Shown here in pieces: positions 1 to 13,180 of a stretch of 64,000 nt of DNA (position 1 is the stretch's first letter; each line of letters opens with the position of its first letter). The stretch comes from Combretum micranthum (taxonomy: Eukaryota > Streptophyta > Magnoliopsida > Myrtales > Combretaceae). The translations under genes were made by a program, and so were the position numbers. Below the pieces are notes generated by a model, which searched no databases, was not told where the DNA came from, and saw only the letters and a program-made list of their open reading frames with translations. Where the stretch lies: the NCBI GenBank assembly GCA_024138025.1, contig JAMXBD010001035.1, positions 450,603 through 514,602 of the forward strand. The letters are read 5' to 3'.

Positions 1-1889
1 CCAAATAAAGTTGAAAACTTATGTTTGCTTGTTAAATGTGTATATTTAAACATAAAATGACCTTAGCTAACAAACTAGGTTCAACTCTAGTAAATGGACT
101 TGAATGAATTAAAACGAAATAGATTGATCAAGTGTATTCAATTGGCTAAGATTAAGTTAACATAGACTTAAGTTAATATGAATCTTATATATATATAATG
201 AACTTAGTTAATCAATCAAAGTCAAACTTGACTAAATAGAATTGAGTAAGCTAAAATGAATAAGATTATATACGTTTTAATAAAAAATGACTTAGTAATT
301 GGGTTCAATGATTAATTCAAATCAATATGATTAGGATTAAGTTCAAATAGGTTTAATAGCTAATAATTAGCTTAGAATGATATATTAGAATAAACATGAA
401 CTATATGGGGAATATGTTGTTTGAAATGGTGTTTTCTTGGGAAATGAATGTTTTTCAAAATGGATGATGTGATAATGTTTCTATGACAAATAATCTTAAA
501 CAAAGAGAAAAGAAATATTTTGACAAACAATAGAGAATTATCTGTATCTAGGTAGGGTGATTATCGCAGCCATGGCAGAGCTCCTAATTAGCGTATGATC
601 AAATAGGTTTTTAAAGTAAGATTGATGTAAGAGGATAATTAATTTAATTTCTTATTTGAGTTTAATTCTTGAATAGATATGGATGTCTGATTTATCTTCT
701 GAGATAGATTCTGAAATACTCTTTGCTCCTCATTCATATTTCGTATATGAAAGGTACGCAATAACTTGTGTGTTGTATGCTAGAATAGGCATCCTAAATG
801 GACTAAAACTTAAAGAAGACTTAACAATTAATGAGTGATGCTTGTGCGTGTGTTGTTGAATCTAGTCTAAGGAGTAGCAATCTTGTTCTGAAGGGACAAG
901 GTAATTTAGGCGCTTAAGTCACCTTCATCATGATGCAAGGACATTCATAAATGACTCAGTAGGTAGCTTATAGAGCAAAAGGTATCGGTATAACGTCTAC
1001 TTAGGCTCGGAGAGAAGTAATATGATCTGGTTCACGTTTTATGGGGACGATTGAACTAGATGATGTTATGGAATGGGATGAGAAGAGTTGTGTAACGGTT
1101 GTAAATAGCAGATAACATCATTTTCTTGTTACGTTATGTGAGAAGTATAGGTATTCAGGCTGTCTATGTCAATCCCTTGAGTAGATGCTATTACTTATGA
1201 CCTTAGATCCCCAGAGATTGTTTTGGAGTATGAAGGCTTTCGTGTTGTTTGATTTATTGTAATGGAAAGATAGTATCTTGTTGTTTGATGTATTACATTT
1301 AGTTAAGCTCGTGTGTCGTTTTATGTGTGGTTGTGTTGCTGTGTAGTGGGCTTTGATTCATTACTATTACTGTTGTCTTTTTTTTTTTTTATTACAAGTA
1401 TTGTAGTGATGATGATGTTGTTGTTGATGATGGTGATGATTGATGATGATGAGGGTGTTGATGATGATGTTTATCTCGAGTTACGGGCATTTTCGATGAT
1501 TCTGGGAGGAAGGGTGAAGTGATATAGGGCTGATGGATTATTCGTATATGTTTTTATTTTGTTTTGTATATAGAGCTGGTTTATCTTTTGAAATTGTATT
1601 TTCTTTAAAGCGCCTTGTGGAGCCCATATGTTTGTAATAATCTTTTAAAGTTTTGTTTTTGAGAAAGTTGATCTATTCATTTGAGTAGAAGCTAGAGATG
1701 TTTTTCTTAAACTTGTTTTCCTGTCACAAATCTAGTTGTCTTCATAATCTAATTAAACGATTTCACAATTTAAAACTAGCCAGCAATGTTCAACATAAAT
1801 AAAAATCTTTTAAAGGAAGCCTGAGTATATAATATATAAGGTATTATACATGGCGGAACATGCGTTAAATTAAATTTTAGGGCATTACA
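1..1889 (+). mobile_element. Large LTR (copy E1), 5' part cut by window edge
   Basis: This stretch is a diverged direct repeat of 14.9-16.7 kb: both hold the same string of short matches, such as the segment around 540-620 matching 15330-15420. It ends in AGGGCATTACA at 1889, resembling the GGGGCGTGACA end of the other large LTRs in the window, so its sense strand is plus. A putative exon at 677-753 lies between an AG acceptor and a GTACGC donor, and the second copy has the same arrangement at 15466-15541. The start lies outside the window, so no target-site duplication can be tested. No protein-coding gene is visible; the ORF near 1313-1522 is a GAT/TTG repeat. Confidence 0.55.
1370..1480 (+). 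repeat. T-run and impure GAT/GTT trinucleotide repeat
   Basis: A run of T is followed by interrupted GAT and GTT triplets. This low-complexity stretch produces a spurious short ORF. Confidence 0.7.
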
Positions 1890-1904
1890 TATCAAAAGAT
1901 ATCA

Positions 1905-2245
1905 GCTTTTGAAAATAAATTCATTTAAAGTATCGATGTTTCGAGTGGTTGAAAAGATGAATCAAAGTATGAGGATAAATTTATTTAAGATACTAACATT
2001 TCAGGTAGTTAAAAAGAATAATAAATATTTTTTAGAGTGAGTCAAACAAAGTATCCATAATTGAGCATTGAGAAATATTAAGAAAAAAAAACGAAAACTA
2101 ATCGAAACATTGATATCTTATATGAACTTTATGAAACGTTGATACCTTATTTGATTTACTTTATGAAACATTAATCACTTTTTTTAACCACTCAAAATGT
2201 TGATAATTTAAATAAAATTACTCTTAAACATTGATGCATTCTAGT
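1905..2245. repeat. Fold-back (MITE-like) element, family 1, copy 1
   Basis: The left half (TTTAAAGTATCGATGTTTCG...) and the right half (...CAAAATGTTGATAATTTAAA) are inverted copies of each other. The unit 'taagatayyaacrttt' recurs several times in both orientations. A relative lies at 33040-33295. No coding sequence and no clear TSD were seen, so the edges are approximate. Confidence 0.5.
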
Positions 2246-2439
2246 GTAATTTATTTTCCCTTAATAACATAAGCTTAAGAAGCTTTATAAGGTTTAAATT
2301 TGACAAACCTAATTTATTCCTATCTTATGAGTGATAAAAATACTTTTATCGGTCATTTTATTGATAACTATACACTTAAAACTGTTAAATTTTGCTTTTA
2401 GGTCTTTAAAGGATATATTTTAAGAAAAGAAAGCAATTC

Positions 2440-3900
2440 ATGCTACAAATAAGATGTTTGGAAGTAAAATGTGATCAACATAATAAGGACATGCCATGTC
2501 TCCAAGCCATGTCAAGAAAATGCACGCTCGAGGATGAAAATTCAAGTTTTGGCATGACACAACCGCGACATGACCTGTCACCAGTCGCGTTGATTTAGAA
2601 ATTTAGCTTCACAAGGGACATGATTGAGACATGACCTGTTTAGGTCGTGTCGTTTTAAGGAAGTGACCATAGAAAGTTACACGACCTAAGGACATGACCA
2701 ATCCTAGAGGATGCGGACTAGGGACATGACCTATCCTAGTCCTATTAATCCAACAATGGGTGTTCTTTGGGAAACGACTTAAAAAATGAAAGTTAGCTTC
2801 TTGGATTCAAAGAAAAAGTCATCTAAACTTAAAAATGGAAGTTTCAGAGACTCCATTCCTTATACTTAATAAACCTAACAACTTTCCATTCTCGATAAGG
2901 CTATTTCCTAAATCAAAACCATGACTTACTCACCAAGGGCACACAACTTTTTTATTCTTCAAGACCTTAACTTTCCCCTTTTAGGTAAAGGAAATTTTCT
3001 CTTTTAAAGCTTGAAGAACACATATATAAGGGGTAAGACCTAAGGGAAGCAGGAATAGAAGTAATGATACGAATTAGTGTAGATTATCTTTGCAAGTCAA
3101 TTTGTGCTTAATTTTCTAAATTATAATTGTGGGTTGTGCTTGATTGCCTATCTTTTTTTAATGATGAATACTTCTCCTATCAAGGAGTAATTTTTTTGTT
3201 TAGATTTTGGTGAACCTTAGTTGAATATGTGATTTGTTCTTCATTGATTTTAATATATTGCTTAATTTCTTGAATTCAATTGTGTTATTCTTTCTTACAA
3301 TCTTGAGTTAATGGTCTGAAATATTGATTCTTAATATGATATCCATGCAAATTAATTGAAAAATTATTTATATGATTAGATCTACAAAATTGAAAGGAGT
3401 TGAATGCAATCCTAGAGATAGGATGACGTTATTCTTTGGGATTAGGGTGAAACCTAATAGGATGATTCTACAACGTTAGAGCTGTCTAAGGGGTTTTAAT
3501 TGGTAAGAGATTCTAATTAACCAATAAAGGATAAGAGTCCAATAATGTCAAAGAGACATTAGACAACATTAAAATTATTCACCGTTTAAGAAAATCAATA
3601 ATAATATTAGAATTATCTTTTACATAATCACATATCACCTAGTGGGGATTCAAGATCAACAGCCTTTGCAATTTGCATTATGTTTTGCTTGACTTGCATT
3701 GTTCTAATTCTAGTGATATTATTATATATTTTTCTTAATCACTCTCTTTTTTTAGGTTAAATAATAGAAGAATAGTAAGTATTAGTCTTTATGGGATTTA
3801 TACTTGTGCTCTAAATCTATACCACTATCATCGATAGGTGCACTTGCCTTTTGTACGGTCATAACAAGATTTAGGTGTAAGTTTTAACCTATTATTGATT
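2440..3900 (+). mobile_element. Probable Ty3/gypsy LTR and leader fragment
   Basis: The segment at 2500-2740 repeats 'gacatgacc' and 'cgtgtcg' words, a composition often seen in long plant gypsy LTRs. Near 3830-3850 the text 'gataggtgcacttgcc' matches the LTR-end text at about 58050-58070, which is followed there by a PBS and gag. No gag is readable here and no edge or TSD was found. The call rests on resemblance within the window and general knowledge of Tat/Athila-type LTRs. Confidence 0.35.
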
Positions 3901-6470
3901 TTTTTTGTTATATGATCACTACCAAAATCCTTCTTCTAGGCTTATCTTTGCATGTAGCAAATTCAAGTAAGGCCATGAGTAGGTAAATAAGTTCAATGGT
4001 CCCTTAATCTTACTAAGTTAAGCCTCCTTAAAACATCCTTATTAGGCTAAATTCCTTGGATTGTGCAATTAACCTAAAAAATTAATATCTTGTATTAGAG
4101 TGGGTCAAAGGCCTAAAAATTGGTGACTTACTACATTTTACCTTTGCTTTAAAACTTCTTGAGCAAAGTCTACGGTAGTTTTTTCAAACTTTTGTGAGGC
4201 ATTTGTTAGATCTTGAAATTGATGCTCATTTACTCACTACATTTGTGGAATTATTTATATATCTATGTAGATACACTTGTTAATAAGTTGCAATACACTA
4301 AATCTGCATTTGTATCATTAATATGAAAGTTGGTTCTTTATGTGCTTCATGTTTCCTCTTGTAGTGGTCATGTTTCCCTCAAAACCGTATTTTATATATA
4401 TAACATAATTGAAGACTTGAAGTTTTTAAGAGCTTCTTGCTTCATCTATCCATAATAAAATTAAGTGATCCATAAGACTAATTAATATTTAGGGCTTCAA
4501 GAAATTCTTCGACAGATCTATAATAGAGAAAGCCTTCAACTTTAATTCATTTTAGCATGAATGAGCCTTAGTAAAATAATCGTGACTCAAACATGACTTT
4601 AGAGACACTAGTGCTATGGTTAGAAACATATGATACATATGCCTTGGGTTAAGGGTTGAATGCCCTTATTTGTACTCAACACCGACAAAATATACATATA
4701 TATTTAATGAAATATGTTATGATTTGAGTGATTATGACGTCTTCTTCATGAAAGCATGATTTTTATGTTAAGAATTTTCTATGCATTCATAGTGACCAAC
4801 CATTTCATTAAAGCTTGGTCTAGGAATGTGATCCCTCATTATTCAAAATCTTGAGGCTATAGGAAGAGACTTAGATAAGTTGTAGTTAGATTTTTAGATA
4901 CTCTACCTCGTACAATTGCCACTAATAATAAGAGCTACTAATTGTTCTAATTACTTTTATATTCCCTCCCTACCATTTTATGTGTGGTATTGTGATCCAT
5001 TGATGGGGTTGAAAAGTATAGGGAGATGCTATGGTTATATTGCACCTATAAGACCTTACAGGGTGTTTATTAGTGTCACTAGAGTCATGCTAAAGGTAAG
5101 TTGCACAAGGGTAGCATCTAATCACATATGGTAATGTCATGGAAGAGTTAGTGGTGTATTGGTGGAGAACTATAAGAGTGATGTGTGAAAGAGCTCCATG
5201 GTAAGGTGATGTTGAAAATAAAGACAATATTACATGGGAGAAGTGAATGATGAAAAGAAATTTTGCACCTCCGCTCCAAATCATCAGGTAAGTAGTATGG
5301 TTAATTGCTAACATTAAGACAAGCATATATGAGAATATGCCGAATATAGGACTCTCTTGAGGCAATGCAAGTTGTATGAGCTTTTTATTTGTGCACCATT
5401 ACTTGACTTCTAAAAACTCGGATAATGAAATTGTTGGAAATGATTATTCTCTTAGGTTTGAGACCTTAGATGAAGCTATTCAAATGGTACTGAGGGTGGA
5501 AACATTTATTCATTTATTAAATTTATCTAATTTTAATATCGCAGATTAGATCAAAAGTCACTAATGGCATGAACCAAGATAATTAGTGTTAGACCATAAT
5601 AGCTTAAGATTTTAACGAGGGTCAAGTACAGCATGAGGTAAAGGAGGTTCTTATAGTTATGGAGGAACCATTGGCACCATTGGTAAAAGAACAAAAAAGA
5701 GAATAGTTTGAGATTGTATTTGCTCCTTATGAACTGGAGGCGATCTATACTATTTAAAAAGCGTTGAGTTTACCTATTGAGAGGGATGTGATGTCAAGTC
5801 ATGGGAAAGGCTAGCAATATGACTATTAAACTAGAGGTTGTTCTTTCTTTGCATGGCAAATGGTTATTGCACGCATGTCTAATAGATATGTTGTTGTGTA
5901 GATGTATCTTTACTTATATTCCTAGTTTTACAATGGTAGGCTCTATGGTGATGTTGAATAGTTTTATTATGGTTACATTTGTTGCTTGCATTATGAGTGA
6001 TTATTGTCGAAGTATTGTACTCGACAAGTGTTATTTGCTTGGTAGATATTTACATTGTGGTAAAAGGGTATGTACCCTTAAGTTCATTTATGGGAATTAT
6101 TTGTGAGAGGATCTTGTTTTTTGGGCTTCTCAATGTATCTAGGTATATGTTGCATTAATAGGATATGTCAAAAGTCCCATTGTTGGTCAAGAATGATAAC
6201 AGATGTAATTGCAGTGTTCATAGAGGTGCTGGTGTTATGGATGTTTGGAGTACTTTATGACTATACGTATTTACTAATTCACATATTTCCATTAAAGTGT
6301 TTCATTTTGATCAATTGTTTGAGTTATGTGCTATTGGATTATAGCTCTATCATTACCATCAAAGGACATAAGGTTTTTGATGGTGATTATTGCTTTATTG
6401 ATATAATTCAATTATTTAGTGCATTGATAAGGATTTTGGAAGTGGGGTGAGACTATGTTATTTATATAAG
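3901..6470. other. AT-rich stretch with no recognisable gene
   Basis: Short ORFs at 4916-5134, 5801-6106 and 6103-6450 have no family signature, are rich in Cys, Leu and Ile as expected of random AT-rich frames, and have no plausible splice partners. This may be old, decayed element DNA between identified repeats. Confidence 0.5.
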
Positions 6471-6472
6471 AA

Positions 6473-6778
6473 AAGGATAATGTCATAAATTATACCTAAA
6501 CTTTGGCAAAATATATAATTGGATACCTAAAGCTTAAAGATAATCAATTTAGTACTTGAATATTGAAATTGATCAATTTGGTAACTAAAAAATTTGAAAT
6601 CAACCAATTGATTACTTGAAAGAACTTGATGAAGACGCTATTAGTGTCAATAAAAAGTTTTTCAAGTACTAAATTTGTCAATATCAAAGTTTAGGTACTA
6701 AATTGATCATTTTTAAACTTCAGTATCTAATTATATATTTTATCAAAGTTTATATACCATATATGGCATTAACCCTTC
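6473..6778. repeat. Fold-back MITE, family 2 (about 306 bp)
   Basis: The left end (GGATAATGTCATAAATTATACC) and the reverse complement of the right end (GGGTTAATGCCATATATGGTAT) form terminal inverted repeats. These continue through 'aaaatatataattggatac' to near the centre. Inside, 'gatcaatttagtacttgaa' units recur in both orientations. The element is non-coding. A TSD was not resolved. Confidence 0.65.
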
Positions 6779-8789
6779 AAGAGATTGATTATTAAAAAGT
6801 CATTAATAGATACAGATAAAATTGGTAGAGAATATGCACATAAGTACAAGGGAGGTTAATTTGCAAGATGACAAGTGGTGTGTTGAGCTAAGAAAGGATG
6901 AATGAGTAGATCTAAATGTTATTTTATTTAGGTAGCATGTTAATAGATACAAATAAAATGAGTTTTGACTTCCACAAATAGTATGGGAAAAGGAATGATT
7001 TGTATTTGCAAGCATTGGAAATTGGTTGGAAGATGTTGACATGTTATACTACCTAATTCAAGAGAAGCTACCATTGAACCTGTCACGCCCCAAAGGGTAC
7101 CCTAAACGTGGCAGTCCGCCGTACACAATATTAAAGCCTAGAAATGACCGCCTCAGTCACGCGAAGGCTTCCATACCATGTACAAGGCGTCTAACACATG
7201 GAGGAGACACATCGGAGTGATACATTTTGTATTGATACAACTTAAGTAACAATGTAAAGGAAATACAATTCACTATACTTCAAATACAAATCACTACACT
7301 TCAATTTCAATTCTTCAAAAGATTTCACTACATAGAATTATTACAAAGCAATTCATAAAACCTAGCTAATATCTTCAAGCATTCTTACTTCCTGTCGAAA
7401 TCTCGAAGTTATAGTCAACTCCAACCATCTCGGTTCCCACATAGCATTTTGAGTTAACCTATTTAATCAAACATCTATTGAGGTATAAGCTACACTAGCT
7501 TAGTGAGAGTTCCTTTAATTTCGTACCGTAACAAGCAAGTTATAATTTATTCATATGCTATACATGAACAAACACATGAGCAGACAAGTATATGACTTTC
7601 CGGTAGCCATATGTGAATAGATTTATGCCCTCCATTTAGGATTGAGATGGTCCATAAGACATGCAACCATAAATTTCAATCTTGAGTGGGGTGGTCCATA
7701 AGTCATGCAACCATACTCCCGATCTCTTTCTCTTGATTATACAAGCTCTATTGTTTTATAGTGATGGTTTTATGTGTCTACCCCACATCCGTTAACTTAA
7801 GCGATTTCACATCCTTAATATTAACATAGGCTCCCTCGGCTATCCGCTAATATACTTTTGTCCCACCAAAGGTATATTAGCCAATGCAATTTGACTCAGT
7901 ACGTGATATGCATGTACAGTTTATTCATATAATCGTGGCATGTGTATTAGGTAAGTTAAGAGCGATCATAGAGAATTTCAGACAATTCAAGTCTATACTA
8001 GCTCATACAATATTTTTACAACAAGTCTTGCCTCGATATACTTATCATTCATTCAACTAAGATTATATCACAATTCATTACAATTTTATCTTTTTCTAAT
8101 TCTAATGCAACTAGCTACAAGCATAATTAAGGTAACAAAATAAGAGGAAAACTCACTTGACCATTGGATCACCGGTATCTTAGTAAAAGCAATCCGGTGG
8201 TAGGGAATCGTCGATTTCGGGGTCACCTAAAAAGGAAGAAATACCCTAATAAGTATCTCATTACTTAACTAATCCAATCTATCTTATGTAACCTATTAAA
8301 TTTGTAATTTTCGTCCTATACGGGAATTCCAACTTAAAACGACAATAACTTGGTCGTTTTAACTTGGATTTTAGCAAATTATATATCGATTTCTATCTAC
8401 TTCAAAAGATCTATCTAATTATAATATTATTTTCAAGTTTTGAAAATGTTTAGATCATGAAATATTTTGATCAGTTCTGATCAATAGCAAAATCCAATTC
8501 TAAAAAAAATGGTTTGCAATGTTCCTATTATATAGATCAACTATACATGCAATGTTGATGATTTCCTATCATGAAGGGCATGTTATGAGCTTGATGTATA
8601 CATGCTTTTGACAATATTTACTAAAAGGGGATTTTAGAAACTTTTTATTTGTAAGATTCCATGGCTATTTACTTTTAAGAAAACTAGTTTCCTAACTTTG
8701 ATAATTCCCATTTGTTTTGAATTTATTTGTTGAGAAAATATAATTACCCTTGTTAAAATTGAGTCTTCATTATATATATTACTTATGAC

Positions 8790-10330
8790 CTTCATTTCTA
8801 CATAAAAATTCTCATTTTACACTTTGTAAACATGTTTTCAAATAGGGGTTATTCCAAAATCCGAATTTTGTAAAAATTATTCTTGAGTGATTTCTTTTGA
8901 GAAAGACTTGTTTAGTACATTAAAATTTAAGGCTCTATTATACTTATCCCTTAAGGATTTCATTTCTTTAAAAAAAAATTCATTTTGAGTTTGGAAAATA
9001 GGTGTTTTCATGACCTCACTCCAAAATTACGAATTTCCTAAGTTGACTCGTAACTCAAATTTTCCTAATTCATTTCTACTCCTTGCTTTACATATTTCTC
9101 TTAGCAAAACCTATCTCCACTTATAAAAATTGTTACTTGATGATATCTATGACCTATTCTCTTCATTTTTCATATAAAACACATGTTTTGGAGTTGATAA
9201 AAAGGGTTTTTAAGGCATGGTCTTGAACCATCCGAATTTCACAAAGTTAGGTTAAAACTCAAATTTTATACTTTAAAATCTTTTCCTATTTAGAGAATCC
9301 CTATTATATTCATATACAACTCAATACCATGCATGATTCATGAGTGTTGGAAAATTCTAACTTCTCATGCACTTAGATAATGTCAACAAGAAGTACGTGG
9401 CATTACTTTTCTAACTTTGTTTCAACAAATGCATCATGTATAATGTAATACCTACAAGCCATTATCATGAAGGTCATGGAATGAACTATCTATGTGTATA
9501 TCCTTAATGTTATAGTATCAATAATTCTTTTTGAAAAGCTTTTTACTTTGTAAGACCTTTGAAATTTACTAGGTATAGGAAATGTGGTTTCTTTCTTGAA
9601 AAATCACATTTGCTTTCATTAAAACTTAACCTTGATGACCTATATAGTCATCACCTTCATTATTTTTGTAGAAACCTTCATTTTGGGTCTAGAAAATAGA
9701 TGTTCAGATAGGTGGTTTGCCTAAGTACGAATTTTACAAAATTTTAAGGAATGAAAACATTGTTTCACCTATTCTTGGAAAACATTTATTGTTCTAAGAT
9801 TATCATTTGATAAAACTCTCTTGTTCTTGTCAAAATTGAGTCTTTATTACATGTATCCCTAGGACTTTCATTTTCCTATAAAAATTATCATTTTGGCATT
9901 TGGAAATAGGTATTTAACTAATGGCTATTTTCAAATCCGAATTTTGAAAAATTTATTTGAGTTTGGTTTCTTTGTAAAACTCATTTAGTTTTTCAAAAAC
10001 TATTTCTTAATCAAACCTACCCACTAAGGCTTCCATTTCTTTTATAAAAATCTTGTTTTGGAGTTAAAAAATGGATGTTTACGTTTCAAGCTTCTTTTAT
10101 TACGAATTTAAAGCTTATTTTTGAGATTGAAATATCATCTTTGTAAGCTTGCCTTTGTTTTGAAAATATTCCTTAGTAGATCTAAGTTTTTCTCATCAAG
10201 ATCAACCATTTATAATACCTATTCCCCAATTCCTTCATTTTAAATGAAAAATACACATTTTAAAGTTGAAAAATAGGTTTTCCAAATAGGGTTCCTTTTT
10301 TATCAGAATCTTCAAAAGTTATTTTTGTTG
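8790..10330 (-). repeat. Degenerate tandem repeat array inside LTR copy A
   Basis: At least seven diverged units share the order 'cattt...tataaaaat..cattttg.gttt.gaaaataggtgttt...caaaatccgaatttt', for example near 8795, 8955, 9155, 9655, 9860, 10030 and 10230. A larger duplication is also visible, with 8570-8720 resembling 9455-9620. The array lies in the predicted intron between the leader exon and the second exon. Confidence 0.55.
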
Positions 10331-10910
10331 AAATTAATATAAATCTTGAGTTTGCTAACACTTTCCTACTACCATCAAGCTATTACAAGCTATTCAAGAA
10401 CATAAAACAAAAGTCTAATGGATGTATGAACCTTTAACAACTAGATCTAGTCTACTAAACTAGTTATAAATGCATGAACATTATGATGGTTATGTGAACA
10501 TGAATAGATGATGAATACATGCACAAATCATTAGCAATAACAATAAAACTTGAAAGTAAAACAAGAAAAAAATAGCAAAATAACTTTAAGTAACAAGATC
10601 TATAACATTGTGATGGTAAAAATCTCATGTTCAAGTGTTTCCACTTCCCTAGCTTGAAGCTCATGGGGATTTTGTGCGGAATCACACATGAATGATATTG
10701 CCATTACATGTTTCAAGATCTTAGAGTATAGATCTATTACCTATTGGTTGTGTGGGGTAAGGAATTTGAAGGAAAAACAAAGTGTGTGTGTGGGTAAAAG
10801 GGAGGGGAAGCTCACGGTTTTGGAGAGAGGGAGAGGAGAGAGTTTTTGCAAAATTTCTAAGGAGAGAAAGAAGGAAGAGAGAAAGTGAAATGAAGTTGAT
10901 ATAAGGTCGT

Positions 10911-10917
10911 ATATATA
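10911..10917 (-). promoter_or_regulatory. TATA box of LTR copy A
   Basis: On the minus strand the sequence CCCTATATATACG is followed by a C/T-rich leader. Equivalent TATA boxes occur in copies B (21092-21098), C (55631-55636), D (28521-28530) and F (60787-60795), always upstream of a splice-donor-like site. Confidence 0.5.
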
Positions 10918-11622
10918 GGGAAATGGATTAGGTTTGTTGTAATAAAAAGGAGTTAAATAAAACAAATTGTGAGAGGGAATGGGACGGAAGTTGCATCGGT
11001 TTTGGGTTAATAGAGAGAGAGGGAGTTTGTTTGAGTTATGTTATGTAAGATTCAAAATTAATTAAGGTAATTTAAATGATAAAAGTTATATTGGAAAAGT
11101 ATATTGTAAGAAAATGATGAAATTGTAGGATTATGGTGTAAGGATGTAAGAAATAGGTTATGGGTAGTTGTACTTGTGAATAGTGTAGAAGAATTCAAAA
11201 AGTAGATTTGACACTTAAAGTACCGGTAGTAATGAAAATACGATAAAAAAGGTTATAACCGTAACTTTTATAACCCGAAAAATTATATAACTGATATATT
11301 TGGAAATCTTATGGAATTACGAGTCTAACGGAACTAATATCATATATTTAATATTTCGAGTCCCAGAGCACGCTTTTCAAAGTCTGTACCTGATCGGGTT
11401 CGAAATAGATTGAAAATTCGCTAATCTTATCTTTTAAAGCATCCTAGTATTATCACGACCTAAACTACACCCTTTACTCATAATCCAACTCCTTGGTTTA
11501 GGAATATGCGATTGCCGATTTAAACTACTAGGGTTTCCTGGGAATCGTTGACTTAGGTTTTCCGATTGACTTCTCGGTTTAGGGTTTGAACTTGATATTG
11601 CTCTAAAAATTAGAGGTTTACA

Positions 11623-12668
11623 TAAACTACGATATTCCACTTAGTGTTCCCAAGTGATCTTTCAGTTTAGAACCCTGCCAATTTGGAAACTGATGTTTTA
11701 TGTTTATACAACATATTTAATTTAAGAATATTTATTTTAAATTTTATTTTTGTAAGTTTTTAGTATCTCATAACATTTTCGTAATTCTTAAATTAGGTTT
11801 TGTTTCCAAAGGTTTATCTTTATTTACTTTTTAATAATTTGTTTTTAGGTTCCATATTACCTGATTTTACAAGTCAGGGTTAAGCATAAAATTTGTTATA
11901 CGTAATGGTTTTAGGTTTGAAGACTATTAAGTTCTTATTTTACTTTCAAGGATTTTTTTTTCTTCAAGATTAAGAATTTTCTGGATTTATTCATGATTTC
12001 GGACTAGTTGAAGTTCGGTTTTAATTGTGAGTCATTTTTAGAGTTTATTTTCAATATTTATTTTGGAATTATTTACTGAAATTTTCCGGGGCATACAGAA
12101 CCATTTTGAAGAACTCTATAAAGTGTACTTAACTACAATACACCTTGTTTCTCTATTTGTAATTAATATAGTGCATTTGTGGCAACCTGGTTTGTGTTAT
12201 ATTATTGAGCTTCGAGTTAGCTTCAACATTCGTACTACTATCACATTATTGATGCCTTTAAGAAAGTATAATGAATTGCATGCAATACTTATGAAGTATT
12301 TTAGTCATTTGTACAACACTCATCAACTTAAATGATCGTGTTTTAAGAGTTAAAAACCTTGAGTATGATGTGCCTCTTGTACCAATAGCAACTAAGCATT
12401 CCAATAACCATGTAATTGGTGGTCATTAATACATTGATGGGTAATTAAATGAAAAATTGCCATTGTTGGGGTTATATGTTGTGGAGAGACATCCTACTAT
12501 TGTGGTTGTGCAAAATTGTGTGTTGATTGTATGTAATTTTTTCTTTATCAATGGAAAAAAGTGAGAGGAAGAGTAGATTACATGAGAGTCTTGCTTAAAT
12601 TTATATGAACACTTGTGCATCGTTGATATGGAAGGTAGTGTGTATTTGGTTGTGTAGGAGAAGACAAT
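11623..12668. other. No gene recognised
   Basis: AT-rich sequence between two large LTRs. An ORF at 12063-12335 shows no family motif and has no supporting signals. Confidence 0.5.
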
Positions 12669-12854
12669 TGTAATAACCCCATAAAAAAGCAACATAAGTT
12701 AAAGAGTTAAATAATTGGAAACAATTTCAAAAGATAAACTAACAAAATGATCAAAAGCAAGATTGAACCAAGACTAGAAGAAAGAAGTTCTAAAATGCAA
12801 AGTAAGATATCAAAGGAGAAGCATTAATTAGAAATTGATAAAATAGAATAGTGA

Positions 12855-13180
12855 AATATTAAATTTGGTACCTGAACTTTACATGAGAGTATTCGATTTA
12901 AAACCAATATAAATGTTTTTTGGTCGTTTTTATTACCTCAACTAACATTGTTTGTTTCATTTGTTAATATAGAGGAAATAGTCTATTAGTGCTAAATGGG
13001 GTTATGAGAGGTAATAAAAAAATTCAATAATATACTACCTTTTCTACATTAACAAAGAGAGCAAAATGTGTTCTAGAGACAATAAAAATAGTCATAAAAA
13101 TTTTGATTGGATATAAAATTTATCATTTCAAAGTTCATGTATTAAATTGAATTTTTTCCAACGTTTTAGTACTAAATTGG
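12855..13180. repeat. Fold-back element inside copy E2
   Basis: The left text 'aatttggtacctgaactttacatg' pairs with the right text 'catgtattaaattg' and 'agtactaaattggaac' in inverted form. A half-length relative lies near 46830-46960 inside the MULE. Edges are approximate and no TSD was found. Confidence 0.4.

Larger units (their letters stand above)
7081..11622 (-). mobile_element. Large LTR (copy A), apparently solo, 4.5 kb
   Basis: The plus-strand left edge TGTCACGCCCCAAAGGG and right edge ...GAGGTTTACA match the edges of copies B, C and D, so the sense strand is minus and the ends are TG...CA. Reading minus, there is a TATA box at 10911-10917, a pyrimidine-rich leader exon to about 10741, a GTAATA donor at 10740, and a second exon at 8157-8226 bounded by TTTTTAG and GTGAGT. 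In that exon the frame reads through P-P-D-C-F-Y to a stop. The extra length over other copies comes from the degenerate repeats at 8790-10330. The flanks (GAACC and TAAAC) match at only 3 of 5 bases, so the TSD is unproven. Confidence 0.65.

Noticed and set aside
1313..1522. 69-codon plus-strand ORF
   Set aside because: It is produced by a T-run and GAT/GTT triplet repeats.
5801..6450. Two consecutive plus-strand ORFs of 101 and 115 codons
   Set aside because: Composition is that of random AT-rich frames (many Cys, Leu, Ile), with no domain, no splice context and no homologous copy in the window.
7076..11627. A target-site duplication for LTR copy A (GAACC/TAAAC)
   Set aside because: Only 3 of 5 bases agree, which is not better than chance in this composition.
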